Assembly (NCBI RefSeq): GCF_900156455.1
Contig: NZ_FTNQ01000002.1
Span: 62,001-126,000 of the forward strand
Length of the DNA: 64,000 nucleotides
Direction: 5' to 3'
DNA from: Microbacterium sp. RURRCA19A
GTDB lineage: Bacteria; Actinomycetota; Actinomycetes; Actinomycetales; Microbacteriaceae
The translations under genes and the position numbers were made by a program. Below, in pieces: positions 26,017 to 33,644 of this stretch. The notes under the pieces were generated by a model that searched no databases, had not been told where the DNA came from, and worked only from the letters and a program-made list of their open reading frames with translations. Positions within the stretch are counted from its first letter, which is position 1. The number at the start of each line of letters is the position of its first letter.

Positions 26017-26178
26017 ATGTGTCGAGCCGTCACCTGCCGCACCTGCGGAAAGACCACCTGGGCCGGATGCGGCCAGCACGTAGACATGGTCATGGCCGGG
26101 GTGCCCCGCTCCGACCGCTGCCCGGGCCATGAACGCGCGGAGAGCGGCGGGCTGTGGGCGCGTCTGTTCGGACGGTGA
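26017..26178 (+). CDS. Small Cys-rich (zinc-ribbon-like) protein
   Basis: 53 aa with C2, C7, C10, C18, H21, C35 and H38, arranged as CRTC then CGQH and RCPGH; this could hold one or two zinc ions or react with sulfane sulfur. A strong AGAAGGAG lies 6 nt before the ATG. It heads the operon behind the CstR-like operator, and its stop overlaps the reductase start (GTGA). Similar short proteins occur beside sulfur and metal genes in actinobacteria; the function is unknown. Confidence 0.75.
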   Translation: MCRAVTCRTCGKTTWAGCGQHVDMVMAGVPRSDRCPGHERAESGGLWARLFGR

Positions 26179-27875
26179 CCGTGCCCCGCACCGTCATCGT
26201 CGGCGGCGTCGCGGGCGGGATGTCCGCCGCGACGCGCCTTCGCCGACTCGACGACGACCACGAGATCGTCGTCGTGGAGCGCGGCCCGTACGTGAGCTTC
26301 GCGAACTGCGGCCTGCCGTACTACGTCGGCGGCGAGATCGCCGATCGATCCGCACTCCTCGTGCAGACGCCCGACAGCCTGCGCAGCCGGTTCGCGCTCG
26401 ACGTCCGCGTGCGACACGAGGTCGTCCGCATCGACGCGGCCGCCCACGCGGTACACGTGCGCGACCTCGACACCGACGTCGTCGAGACGCTCGTCTACGA
26501 CCACCTCATCCTTTCGCCGGGGTCCGTGCCCGTCGATCCGCCGCCCGCCGACGACGACGCGGTCCCCGTCCTCACCCTCCGCACGGTCGACGACGTCGAC
26601 CGCATCGTCTCCCGGCTCGACGCGGGCGCGACGCGCGCCGTGGTAGCCGGCGGTGGATTCATCGGCCTCGAAGCCGTCGAGAACCTCACGCGCCGCGGCA
26701 TCCGGGTCTCGCTCGTGCACCGCGGAGCGCACCCCTTCCGTCCGCTGGACGCCGAGATGGCCGGGCCCCTGATCGAAGAGCTGCGGCAGCACGACGTCGA
26801 CCTGCACCTCTCCGATGAGATCTCCCGCGTGACCTCCACCGGCGTCGCCCTGGCCTCCGGCGCGCGGATCGACGCCGAGGTGGTGATCGACGCGCGGGGA
26901 ACCCGCCCCGACACGGCACTGGCCGCGGCCGCGGCCGCGGGGCTCACGCTCGGACCCACGGGCGGCATCGCCGTCGATCCGTGGCAGCGCACCTCCGACC
27001 CGCGGATCCTCGCCGTCGGCGACGCCGTGGAGAAGATCGATGCGGTCTCGGGCGAAGCGGGGCTGGTCACGATGGCGGGTCTCGCCAACCGTCACGGCCG
27101 CACCGCCGCCGACGTCATCGCGCTCGGGACGGATGCCGTCGATCCCGCCGACGCGGCAACCGGCGTGGCGATCCTCCGCGTGTTCGATCTCGTCATCGCC
27201 AGCGTGGGGGCCGGCGAGGCGCGCCTGCGAGCCGAGCACCGACCGCACCGCGTGCTGCACACGCACCCCACCGATCACGCCGGCTACTTCCCCGGCGCCG
27301 AACGCATGGCGATGAAGCTCCTCGTGGACCCGGCGGACGACGGCATCCTGGGCGCCCAGATCGTCGGCGGCCACGGCGTCGACCGTCGGATCGACGTGCT
27401 GTCCCTCGCGATGCAGACCGGCGTGCGCGCCTCACGGCTCGCCCGCCTCGAACTCGCCTACGCCCCGCCGTTCGGGTCGGCCAAGGACGCGGTCAACCAG
27501 ATCGGGTACGTCGCCGACAACGTCCGCAGCGGCCTGACCCGCACGATCCAGTGGCACGAACTCGACGCCGCGATCGCGGGCGGAGCGACCGTGATCGATG
27601 TCCGCACGCCGACCGAAGTCGCCGCGGGAGCCATCCCCGGCGCCCTCAGCATCCCGCTCGACTCCCTCCGCGCGGGCGACGTCGCACTCCCCGACGGGCC
27701 CCTCGTCGTACACTGCCAGGTCGGACAGCGTGGACACACGGCCGCACGGCTGCTCACCGCGGCCGGGCACGACGTCCGCAATCTCGACGGCGGGTACCTC
27801 ACGTGGCTCGCCGGCCGCACCGCCACCGCCACCGCCACCGCCACCGCCACCGCCACCGAGGGGATCCGCTCGTGA
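26175..27875 (+). CDS. CoA-disulfide reductase fused to rhodanese
   Basis: 566 aa. Residues 1-450 are a pyridine-nucleotide-disulfide oxidoreductase of the single-cysteine CoADR/NADH oxidase class, with GGVAGGMSAATRLRR at the FAD site and redox C45 in SFANCGLPYYVGG. Residues 460-555 are a rhodanese domain with active C514 in VHCQVGQRGHTA. Known fusions of this type reduce CoA disulfides, polysulfide or CoA persulfide, consistent with sulfane-sulfur detoxification. The C-terminus carries a seven-fold Thr-Ala repeat from a hexanucleotide tract. The start GTG overlaps the upstream stop and the end overlaps the regulator start. Confidence 0.9.
   Translation: MTVPRTVIVGGVAGGMSAATRLRRLDDDHEIVVVERGPYVSFANCGLPYYVGGEIADRSALLVQTPDSLRSRFALDVRVRHEVVRIDAAAHAVHVRDLDTDVVETLVYDHLILSPGSVPVDPPPADDDAVPVLTLRTVDDVDRIVSRLDAGATRAVVAGGGFIGLEAVENLTRRGIRVSLVHRGAHPFRPLDAEMAGPLIEELRQHDVDLHLSDEISRVTSTGVALASGARIDAEVVIDARGTRPDTALAAAAAAGLTLGPTGGIAVDPWQRTSDPRILAVGDAVEKIDAVSGEAGLVTMAGLANRHGRTAADVIALGTDAVDPADAATGVAILRVFDLVIASVGAGEARLRAEHRPHRVLHTHPTDHAGYFPGAERMAMKLLVDPADDGILGAQIVGGHGVDRRIDVLSLAMQTGVRASRLARLELAYAPPFGSAKDAVNQIGYVADNVRSGLTRTIQWHELDAAIAGGATVIDVRTPTEVAAGAIPGALSIPLDSLRAGDVALPDGPLVVHCQVGQRGHTAARLLTAAGHDVRNLDGGYLTWLAGRTATATATATATATEGIRS
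27818..27858 (+). repeat. CACCGC hexanucleotide repeat, coding
   Basis: About 6.8 units of CACCGC encode (Thr-Ala)7 near the end of the reductase-rhodanese protein. Slippage by whole units stays in frame. A related tract lies at 46092. Confidence 0.9.
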
Positions 27876-28150
27876 CCGAGACCGACGCCGAGACCATCCG
27901 CAGAACCGCCAACCGCCTCAAGCGCGCGCGCGGTCAGCTCACCGCCGTCATCGAGGCGATCGAGGCGGGGGGCGACTGCCGCGCCGTCGTGACGCAGCTG
28001 GCCGCGGTCAGCAAGGCGATCGACCGGGCGGGATTCGCGGTCGTGAGCACGGCGATGCGGACCTGCCTCACCGACGACGACGCCGCTGCGCAGGACGACG
28101 ATCGCCTGTCCCTCGAGGACCTCGAGAAGCTCTTCCTGACCCTGGCCTGA
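27872..28150 (+). CDS. CsoR/CstR-family repressor, persulfide-sensor type
   Basis: 92-aa helical DUF156 repressor. In copper-sensing CsoR of M. tuberculosis the ligands are C36, H61 and C65. Here C36 (GGDCRAVV) and C65 (MRTCLTD) are kept but position 61 is Ala, so copper binding should be lost while the dithiol pair remains, as in CstR, which senses persulfides. The operon content (reductase-rhodanese) agrees. It is the last gene of the operon and probably represses it through the palindrome at 25966. Confidence 0.85.
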   Translation: MTETDAETIRRTANRLKRARGQLTAVIEAIEAGGDCRAVVTQLAAVSKAIDRAGFAVVSTAMRTCLTDDDAAAQDDDRLSLEDLEKLFLTLA

Positions 28151-28151
28151 G

Positions 28152-29117
28152 TCACTCCCCCAGGATGAGGCGCCGGATCGCGGCATCCTTCGATCCGCCG
28201 AGCTCCATCGTGCGGCCGCGCCGGTAGAGGGAGAACACCCGCGGATCGATGTAGCTGGAACGCGCGACGGCGGGGGTGTTGCCCAGCGCGTCCGCTGCGG
28301 CGCGGACCGCGGCGAGTTCGACCTTCTTGCGCTCGTTCTTCGTCGGGGCGACTCCCGTTTTCGCCAGCGCTTCCGCGGCCAGGATCGTGCCACGGAGCGT
28401 CCGGAAGTCCTTGGCGCTGAACGGACCGCCGGTCAACGCCCGCACGTACGCGTTCACATCTCCCGGCGTCAGGGGCACGCGACGGCGCCCGCGCCGGTAG
28501 CTGAGCAGGGCGGCCCGGGAACGCCCCGTCGCGAGCTCCGACATCAGGGCCGCGACCTCGGCGTCCTGCAGCGACAGCTCCGCGCGCTTGCCGCTCTTCG
28601 CGGGGAACGACAACCGGATGAGATCGCCCTCGACCGTGGCATCCCTCCGCTGGAGGGTCGTGAGTCCACGGCTGCCGTTCGTCACGAAGTACCGGGCGTT
28701 GCCCACACGCGGGGCGACCTGGTCGAGCAGACGGAACGACACCGCCAGCACGCGCTCGCGATCGACGTCCGACCGGCGCAGCGACTGAGTGACCCGGGCA
28801 CGTGCCCGCGGCAGGGCCTCGGCGAGCTGCAGGGCACGGGCGAACTTGCCCTTGTCGCGCCCCTTCGACCAATCCGCGTGATACGTGTACTGCCGCCGCC
28901 CCGCCTCGTCGGTTCCGACCGCCTGGATGTGGGCGTTCGGCTCCTTCGCGATCCACACCTCGCGCCAGGCGGGCGGGATGACGAGCCCCCGGGCGCGCTC
29001 CGCCTCGCGCTCGGGGACGGCGGAACCGGTGTGATCGACGAAGCGGAATCCGGAGCCGGACCGGACACGACGGAACCCGGGGTCCTCGTAGGGCCGGACC
29101 CGGACGAGACGCGCCAC
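28152..29117 (-). CDS. DNA topoisomerase IB (poxvirus-like)
   Basis: 321 aa, the usual size for bacterial TopIB. It relaxes supercoils through a 3'-phosphotyrosine; the catalytic Tyr is in ARSSYIDPRVF near residue 288, with the catalytic Arg/Lys residues in KDFRTLRGT and the GRDKGKF region. The ATG at 29117 starts MARLVRVRPYEDPG. It is convergent with the CstR-like gene, with 1 bp between them, and follows the Rho-N gene on the same strand with 2 bp between. Confidence 0.92.
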   Translation of the reverse strand: MARLVRVRPYEDPGFRRVRSGSGFRFVDHTGSAVPEREAERARGLVIPPAWREVWIAKEPNAHIQAVGTDEAGRRQYTYHADWSKGRDKGKFARALQLAEALPRARARVTQSLRRSDVDRERVLAVSFRLLDQVAPRVGNARYFVTNGSRGLTTLQRRDATVEGDLIRLSFPAKSGKRAELSLQDAEVAALMSELATGRSRAALLSYRRGRRRVPLTPGDVNAYVRALTGGPFSAKDFRTLRGTILAAEALAKTGVAPTKNERKKVELAAVRAAADALGNTPAVARSSYIDPRVFSLYRRGRTMELGGSKDAAIRRLILGE

Positions 29118-29119
29118 CG

Positions 29120-29389
29120 TCAGTGGGAGCGGAGCATGTCGATCAGCTCCGCCTTCTTCTTGCCGGAGTACCCGGTGATGCCCAGTTCCTTCGCGCGCTT
29201 CTTCAGCTCGTCGACCGTGCGGTCCTCATAGTCCTCCGCATGTCCCCCGCGGGAGCCGACCGCGCTCCGCCCCTGCGCGGCGGCGGCGTTCGAGATGCGC
29301 GCGGCCTTCTCCTTCGAGTCACCCTGCTTCCGCAGCTCCTCGTAGAGATCGGGGTCTTTCAGGCTGCTCGATCCTCGCCCCTGGGGCAT
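29120..29389 (-). CDS. Rho N-terminal (SAP-like) domain small protein
   Basis: 89 aa. The C-terminal half, TVDELKKRAKELGITGYSG then KKAELIDMLRSH, is a clear Rho-N/SAP-like nucleic-acid-binding fold; the N-terminal half (SLKDPDLYEELRKQGDSKEK) matches the DUF7218 group. AAGGAGA precedes the ATG. It lies directly upstream of the topoisomerase gene and is probably co-transcribed, which suggests a DNA-binding role. Confidence 0.85.
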   Translation of the reverse strand: MPQGRGSSSLKDPDLYEELRKQGDSKEKAARISNAAAAQGRSAVGSRGGHAEDYEDRTVDELKKRAKELGITGYSGKKKAELIDMLRSH

Positions 29390-29608
29390 GGTCGTCTCCT
29401 TCCGTGGGATGCCCCGACGCTACGACCCGCCCACCCGGCCCCGGAGCAGGCTTGACAGAGCCGACCCTCCCGCTCCGCGTCGCCCCGCGGCCGCTAACAG
29501 CGAATTTCCAGAAACGTCAACCCCCCGGCCCGGATCGGCACGCGGTGGGAACGTGGAGGTCAACCACTCGCCGGTTGCCGCGTGAGCGGACACAGCAAGG
29601 AGTCCCCC

Positions 29609-29773
29609 ATGAACATCTTCCTGATCATCATCATCGTCGCCGCGATCGTCATCGCGATCTTCAGCGGCCTGGGCCAGGCCGCGAGCTTCCTGCTCTGGGT
29701 CGCCATCATCGTCGGCCTCATCGCCCTGATCGTGCTGCTCTTCCGCCTGATCAGCGGCCGCAAGCCGGTTTAA
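29609..29773 (+). CDS. Small two-helix membrane protein
   Basis: 54 aa, almost wholly hydrophobic (NIFLIIIIVAAIVIAIF then LLWVAIIVGLIALIVLLF) with a basic C-terminus GRKPV. AAGGAG lies 6 nt before the ATG. Conserved short membrane proteins like this are common in Microbacteriaceae. It is followed by a strong terminator. Function unknown. Confidence 0.75.
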   Translation: MNIFLIIIIVAAIVIAIFSGLGQAASFLLWVAIIVGLIALIVLLFRLISGRKPV

Positions 29774-29840
29774 CCCCCGAGAGGAGCGCTCGCGTTTCGG
29801 GTGCACGAGCCTCCTCATCCCCCCGCGGGTTCGCCCGCCC

Positions 29841-29876
29841 CGGATGCCACGTCCTTCCCCCAGGACGTGGCATCCG
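29841..29876 (+). terminator. Rho-independent terminator built on inverted GGATGCC words
   Basis: A perfect 15-bp stem, CGGATGCCACGTCCT with AGGACGTGGCATCCG, around the loop TCCCCC, followed by TCGTTT. It closes the small membrane protein gene. The stem is formed by the genome's most over-used word and its complement. Confidence 0.85.
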
Positions 29877-29942
29877 TCGTTTGCGGGGCGGGCACGGGCG
29901 CGGGTCCGGGTCGCGTCCGGGCGTTGTGCCGCGTTCTGGGCG

Positions 29943-30020
29943 CCACTTCACGTGAACCGGCCGAGTACACGCGTCATGCCCGCCCAGAGCGTGTCCGCTC
30001 GACCAGATCACGTGAAGTGG
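29943..30020. repeat. Palindromic element family P4, copy 1 (78 bp)
   Basis: Outer arms CCACTTCACGTGAACCGG and CCAGATCACGTGAAGTGG start exactly 60 bp apart and are inverted repeats (3 mismatches over 23 bp). Inside, ACACGC and GCGTGT form a second stem. Intergenic, between two plus-strand genes. Confidence 0.85.
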
Positions 30021-30039
30021 ATGCCAGGGACGCCGCCTC

Positions 30040-30087
30040 TTGACGAACTCGCGATATATCGTGATACTCGACTTAACGCGATATATC
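30040..30087 (+). promoter_or_regulatory. Promoter with twin PadR-type operator
   Basis: TTGACG (30040-30045) and GATACT (30063-30068) are 17 bp apart, close to the sigma-70-type consensus. CGCGATATATC occurs at 30050-30060 (spacer) and again at 30077-30087 (near the start point), 27 bp apart; the core GATATATC is a palindrome. Binding by the PadR encoded at 30951 would repress the operon and itself. Confidence 0.75.
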
Positions 30088-30105
30088 TTGAGTTAGGGGA
30101 TCGCC

Positions 30106-30951
30106 ATGGAGAAATGGATCGTCCACCCGGGCGAGACGCGCGTCATCGACGTCGACGGACTGCGGGAACTGAAGATCGGCCTCGTCGGGGGCCAGGTCGA
30201 CGTCATCGCCCACGACGACCCCGGCGCCCGCATCGAGGTGCACGGTGTCACCGTCAAAGACCTGCGCATCGAGATGGTCGACGGCCGGCTCGAGATCGAC
30301 CACCCGCAGCTGCGCTGGGACAACTTCCTCGAAGTGTTCCGCAACTTCGGCGCGGGCGGCCCGAAGGCCGAGGTGAGCGTCGCCGTACCGCGCACGGTCG
30401 CCCTGACGCTGGGCGTCGTCAGCGCCAGCGCGCTCGTGTCGGGCCTGCGGACGGATGCCAAGCTCAACACGGTCTCGGGCGACATCATGGTCGACGGGCT
30501 CGTGGGCGACGTCAGCCTCAACGCCGTCTCGGGCGACGTGCAGGTGCGCGAGCTCCAGGGCGCCCTCACCGCGAACAGCGTCTCCGGCGACATCGCCGCG
30601 ACCGGCGCCGTCACGAAGGCCTCGATCGACACCGTCGCGGGCGCCCTGCTCGTGGACTCCACCGGGACGGTGCAGTCGATCAGCCTGAACTCCGTCAGCG
30701 GCTCGGCGACGATCCGCCTCGACCGCGGCCTCCCCGCGAACTACGTCGCGCGCTCCGTCAGCGGACGCGTGCAGATCGACGGCAGCGTGCGCTCGGGCTC
30801 GGGCCCCACCAACTACACGGGATCGACCGGCGCGCTCGCGGGGTCCTTCGTCGACGTGCGGGCGAACACCGTCTCGGGTGAGATCACTGTCCTCCGCCGC
30901 GGCGTGTCGGGGCTGCGTCCCGACGAACTCGCCGGAGAGGAGGAATGGTGA
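30106..30951 (+). CDS. DUF4097 beta-helix protein
   Basis: 281 aa. After an N-terminal strand-rich part, the DUF4097 region shows the recurring NTVSGDI/NAVSGDV/NSVSGDI motif about every 18-20 residues (about 118-215), typical of a right-handed beta helix. No signal peptide or membrane segment is seen. Such proteins are commonly encoded with PadR regulators and envelope-stress genes, and their role is unknown. The downstream PadR start overlaps the stop. Confidence 0.85.
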   Translation: MEKWIVHPGETRVIDVDGLRELKIGLVGGQVDVIAHDDPGARIEVHGVTVKDLRIEMVDGRLEIDHPQLRWDNFLEVFRNFGAGGPKAEVSVAVPRTVALTLGVVSASALVSGLRTDAKLNTVSGDIMVDGLVGDVSLNAVSGDVQVRELQGALTANSVSGDIAATGAVTKASIDTVAGALLVDSTGTVQSISLNSVSGSATIRLDRGLPANYVARSVSGRVQIDGSVRSGSGPTNYTGSTGALAGSFVDVRANTVSGEITVLRRGVSGLRPDELAGEEEW

Positions 30952-31556
30952 TGAGCCCCGTCTTCTCCCACGGCGACCTGCGCCTGTACATCCTCAGCCT
31001 GCTCGCCGAAGCTCCGCGCCACGGCTACGACCTCATGCAGGCCCTGACCGAGCGCACCGGCGGCACCTACTCGCCCTCGGCCGGCACCATCTACCCGCGG
31101 CTCGCGAAGCTCGAGGAGGAAGGGCTCGTCACCAAGACGGTCGACGGCCGCAAGACCGTCTACGAGATCACCGACGCCGGCCGCGCGGAGGTCGCCGCGC
31201 GCGAAGGCGACCTCGAGGGCATCCAGGCGGGTCTGGCCGACAGCGTCCGCCTCATCGCCGACGAGGTCCGCGGGAGCGTCCGGGATGCCATGCGCAGCCT
31301 CCGCGCCGACCTCGCCGCCGCATCGCGCGACGAACGCGAGCAGGCCGACCGGACCCCCGCGCACGACCCGCGCGCCCTCAGCCGGGAGCAGCTGCATCGT
31401 GCGGATGCCGCGATCACCGAGTTCCGTGGTCGGGTCCGCTCCGAACTGCGGTCGCACGTCGCGCGCGGCGGCGAGCTCACGGCATCCGGTGTGGATGCCA
31501 TCGAGTCCGCGCTGCAACAGGCCTCGGAGGCCGTCGCCCGCGCGGTGCGCGGCTGA
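30951..31556 (+). CDS. PadR family regulator
   Basis: 201 aa. The PadR winged helix occupies residues 1-85 (LRLYILSLLAEAPRHGYDLM, then SAGTIYPRLAKLEEEGLV); the rest is helical and longer than the minimal family. The ATG at 30951 lies 7 nt after AGGAGG; in-frame ATG 30945 and GTG 30948 are too near it. It overlaps the DUF4097 stop, so the pair is an operon and probably autoregulated through the twin sites at 30050 and 30077. Confidence 0.87.
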   Translation: MSPVFSHGDLRLYILSLLAEAPRHGYDLMQALTERTGGTYSPSAGTIYPRLAKLEEEGLVTKTVDGRKTVYEITDAGRAEVAAREGDLEGIQAGLADSVRLIADEVRGSVRDAMRSLRADLAAASRDEREQADRTPAHDPRALSREQLHRADAAITEFRGRVRSELRSHVARGGELTASGVDAIESALQQASEAVARAVRG

Positions 31557-31559
31557 GGA

Positions 31560-32075
31560 TCACTCCCAGACGAGGTCCTCATCGGGCGCGAGCGGCTCAC
31601 CCAACGGGACGACCAGCACCGGTCGTCGCTGTCGATGGGTGAGCCGCGCGGCGACCGACCCGGTGAGGAACTCGCGCAACGACTCGCCGAGTCCGCGCTT
31701 ACGGGTACCCACCACCAGGAGCGACGCGTCCAGCTCGTCCGCGAGGTGGATGAGGGCGAGGGCGGGGTCGCCGATCACCTGTCGCACCGTCCACGACACC
31801 TGCGCGTCGGCCAGCGCGGAGTCCGCCGCAGCCTGCACGTCGGAGAGCGCAGCTGCGGCCGCCGCTCCCGCGACGTCGACCGTGGAGGGACTCACATAGC
31901 CGTCGGGATCCTCGAAGGCGACGAACCGCGTCGTGTCGACATGAGCGACCACGAGGTCGGTGCCGGCGAGTGCGGCCTGCCGGGCTGCGGCACGCAGAAC
32001 CCGCGGCGACTGCCCGGGGACGACGCCCACGATCACCACTCCGGCCCGCTTCGGGACGGTGCTGTCGTCTGCCAT
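31560..32075 (-). CDS. Universal stress protein (UspA) family
   Basis: 171 aa, one Usp domain. The nucleotide-binding pattern G-2x-G-9x-G-S/T appears as VVGTRKRGLGESLREFLTGS near the C-terminus, so it probably binds ATP. The ATG at 32075 starts MADDSTVPKRAGVVIVGV. It is convergent with the PadR gene (3 bp between). Single-gene unit; partner processes unknown. Confidence 0.88.
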   Translation of the reverse strand: MADDSTVPKRAGVVIVGVVPGQSPRVLRAAARQAALAGTDLVVAHVDTTRFVAFEDPDGYVSPSTVDVAGAAAAAALSDVQAAADSALADAQVSWTVRQVIGDPALALIHLADELDASLLVVGTRKRGLGESLREFLTGSVAARLTHRQRRPVLVVPLGEPLAPDEDLVWE

Positions 32076-32237
32076 CGTGGCTCCTCTGCTCAAGCGGTGC
32101 GGCCCCCGCGGACCGGCGGCAGGCGGGGGCGGAAAGCACCGTGATATCCTGGCTGTTACTCTTACCGGCTCGGTCCGGAACCGCAATACGCAGGGCCCAC
32201 AGCATGGCCCTCGACGTCGATCGTGAGGGGGTCTCGC

Positions 32238-32420
32238 ATGGGGCGTGGCCGTCAGAAGGCGAAGAACACCAAGATCGCCCGTGAGCTGAAGTACGACACC
32301 TATTCGGTGAACTACTCCGCTCTCGAGCGCGAACTCGGTGCACCCGAAACGGGTGAGGACGCGTACGTCGACAAGTGGGCCGACCAGTACGCCGACGAGT
32401 ACGAAGACGAGAAGGCCTAG
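32238..32420 (+). CDS. DUF3073 family protein
   Basis: 60-aa conserved actinobacterial protein opening MGRGRQKAKNTKIARELKY, with an acidic tail of Asp/Glu/Tyr. The gene commonly sits near purF/purM in actinobacteria, as it does here. No function is established; the basic start and acidic end suggest binding to nucleic acid or a ribosome-associated factor, which is a guess. Confidence 0.9.
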   Translation: MGRGRQKAKNTKIARELKYDTYSVNYSALERELGAPETGEDAYVDKWADQYADEYEDEKA

Positions 32421-32426
32421 CCCTCG

Positions 32427-33644
32427 TCACCACGCTCGACCGTGGCGGCGTTCCCACGCCTCCTCGATCGTTTCCGAGCGCGCCACGACGATGGCCGCCG
32501 GAACGACGACCGCGATGACCCCGCCCAGGACGATCAGTCCCGCGGCCCATCCGCCGGTGAGTTCGTGGGTGACGCCGATCGCGAGCGGAACGAGCGCCGC
32601 CAAGGCGTAGCCGAGGCTCTGCACGAACCCGCTCAGCGCGACCGCCGTCTCGTGCGAACGGGTGCGCAGGCCGAACAGCACCAGCACCATCGGGAACATC
32701 AGCGGCGGCAGTCCGATCAGGACGACCCACAGCACCGTGGCGGCACCCGGAGCGAAGAGCAGCCCCGCGACCCCGACGAGACCGCTGGCGACGGCGACGA
32801 CGTAGAACGGGGTGGTCCGGCGCAAGCGGGCGACGAGCAGCGGCACCACCAGTGATACCGGCAGCCCCATGAACGAGAACAGGGCGAGCAGACTACCGGC
32901 CGTGGCCGCGTCGACCCCGGCGGTGTCGATGAGGATCGTCGGCAGCCACGCGAACATGCCGTAGGCGACGGACGAGTTCACCGCGAACGTGATCACCAGC
33001 GCCCACGCCTGCGGTACCCGAACCACGCGCGAGAGCACCGAGGCACGCGGCTCCTCGACGATGTCGTCACGGCCGGCCCGAGCCCGCAGGCTCGTCACCA
33101 CCCAGGGCACGACCGCCGCGACCGCCACGAAGGCCCACACCGCGAACGACCCGCGCCATCCGATCGCGCCCGCGAGCGGTACGGCCACCAGCGGCGGAGT
33201 GAAGGTGGCCACCGCCATCGTCGTCGTGTACACCGTGGTCATCAGCCCGACGCGGGCGGGGAAGTACTTCTTCACCACCGCCGGGATGAGCACGTTGGCG
33301 ACACCGACCGCCGCGAACACCCCCGCGGTCGCGGCGAGGAGCGTCCAGGCATCCACCGCCACCGCCCGCAGGCCGAGCGCCGCCGCTGCGGCCACCGCCG
33401 CGATCAGGACGAGGCGCTCGAGTCCCACCCGACGTTCGATGACGGGCGTCACGACCGCCGACAGCGCGAAGGCCACCGGCGGCGCCATGCCGATGAGACC
33501 GACGACCGCCGCCGGCAGCGCGAAGTCGCGCGAGATCACGGTGAGCAGCGGCGACAGGGAAGCCACGGCGATCCGCAGCGTCAACGCGAGCAGCACGATC
33601 GCGGCCGCGGCCCACACGACCGTCCCGCGGCGGCGCGGGGTCAA
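32427..33644 (-). CDS. MFS transporter, CynX/NimT family
   Basis: 405 aa, twelve predicted helices, N-terminus LRIAVASLSPLLTVISRDF typical of cyanate/nitroimidazole-type carriers. The frame opens with TTG at 33644, overlapping the purF stop (TTGA); no better start lies upstream, so translation is probably coupled to purF. Coupling to a purine gene suggests nucleobase or related export or uptake, but the substrate is unknown. Confidence 0.82.
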   Translation of the reverse strand: MTPRRRGTVVWAAAAIVLLALTLRIAVASLSPLLTVISRDFALPAAVVGLIGMAPPVAFALSAVVTPVIERRVGLERLVLIAAVAAAAALGLRAVAVDAWTLLAATAGVFAAVGVANVLIPAVVKKYFPARVGLMTTVYTTTMAVATFTPPLVAVPLAGAIGWRGSFAVWAFVAVAAVVPWVVTSLRARAGRDDIVEEPRASVLSRVVRVPQAWALVITFAVNSSVAYGMFAWLPTILIDTAGVDAATAGSLLALFSFMGLPVSLVVPLLVARLRRTTPFYVVAVASGLVGVAGLLFAPGAATVLWVVLIGLPPLMFPMVLVLFGLRTRSHETAVALSGFVQSLGYALAALVPLAIGVTHELTGGWAAGLIVLGGVIAVVVPAAIVVARSETIEEAWERRHGRAW

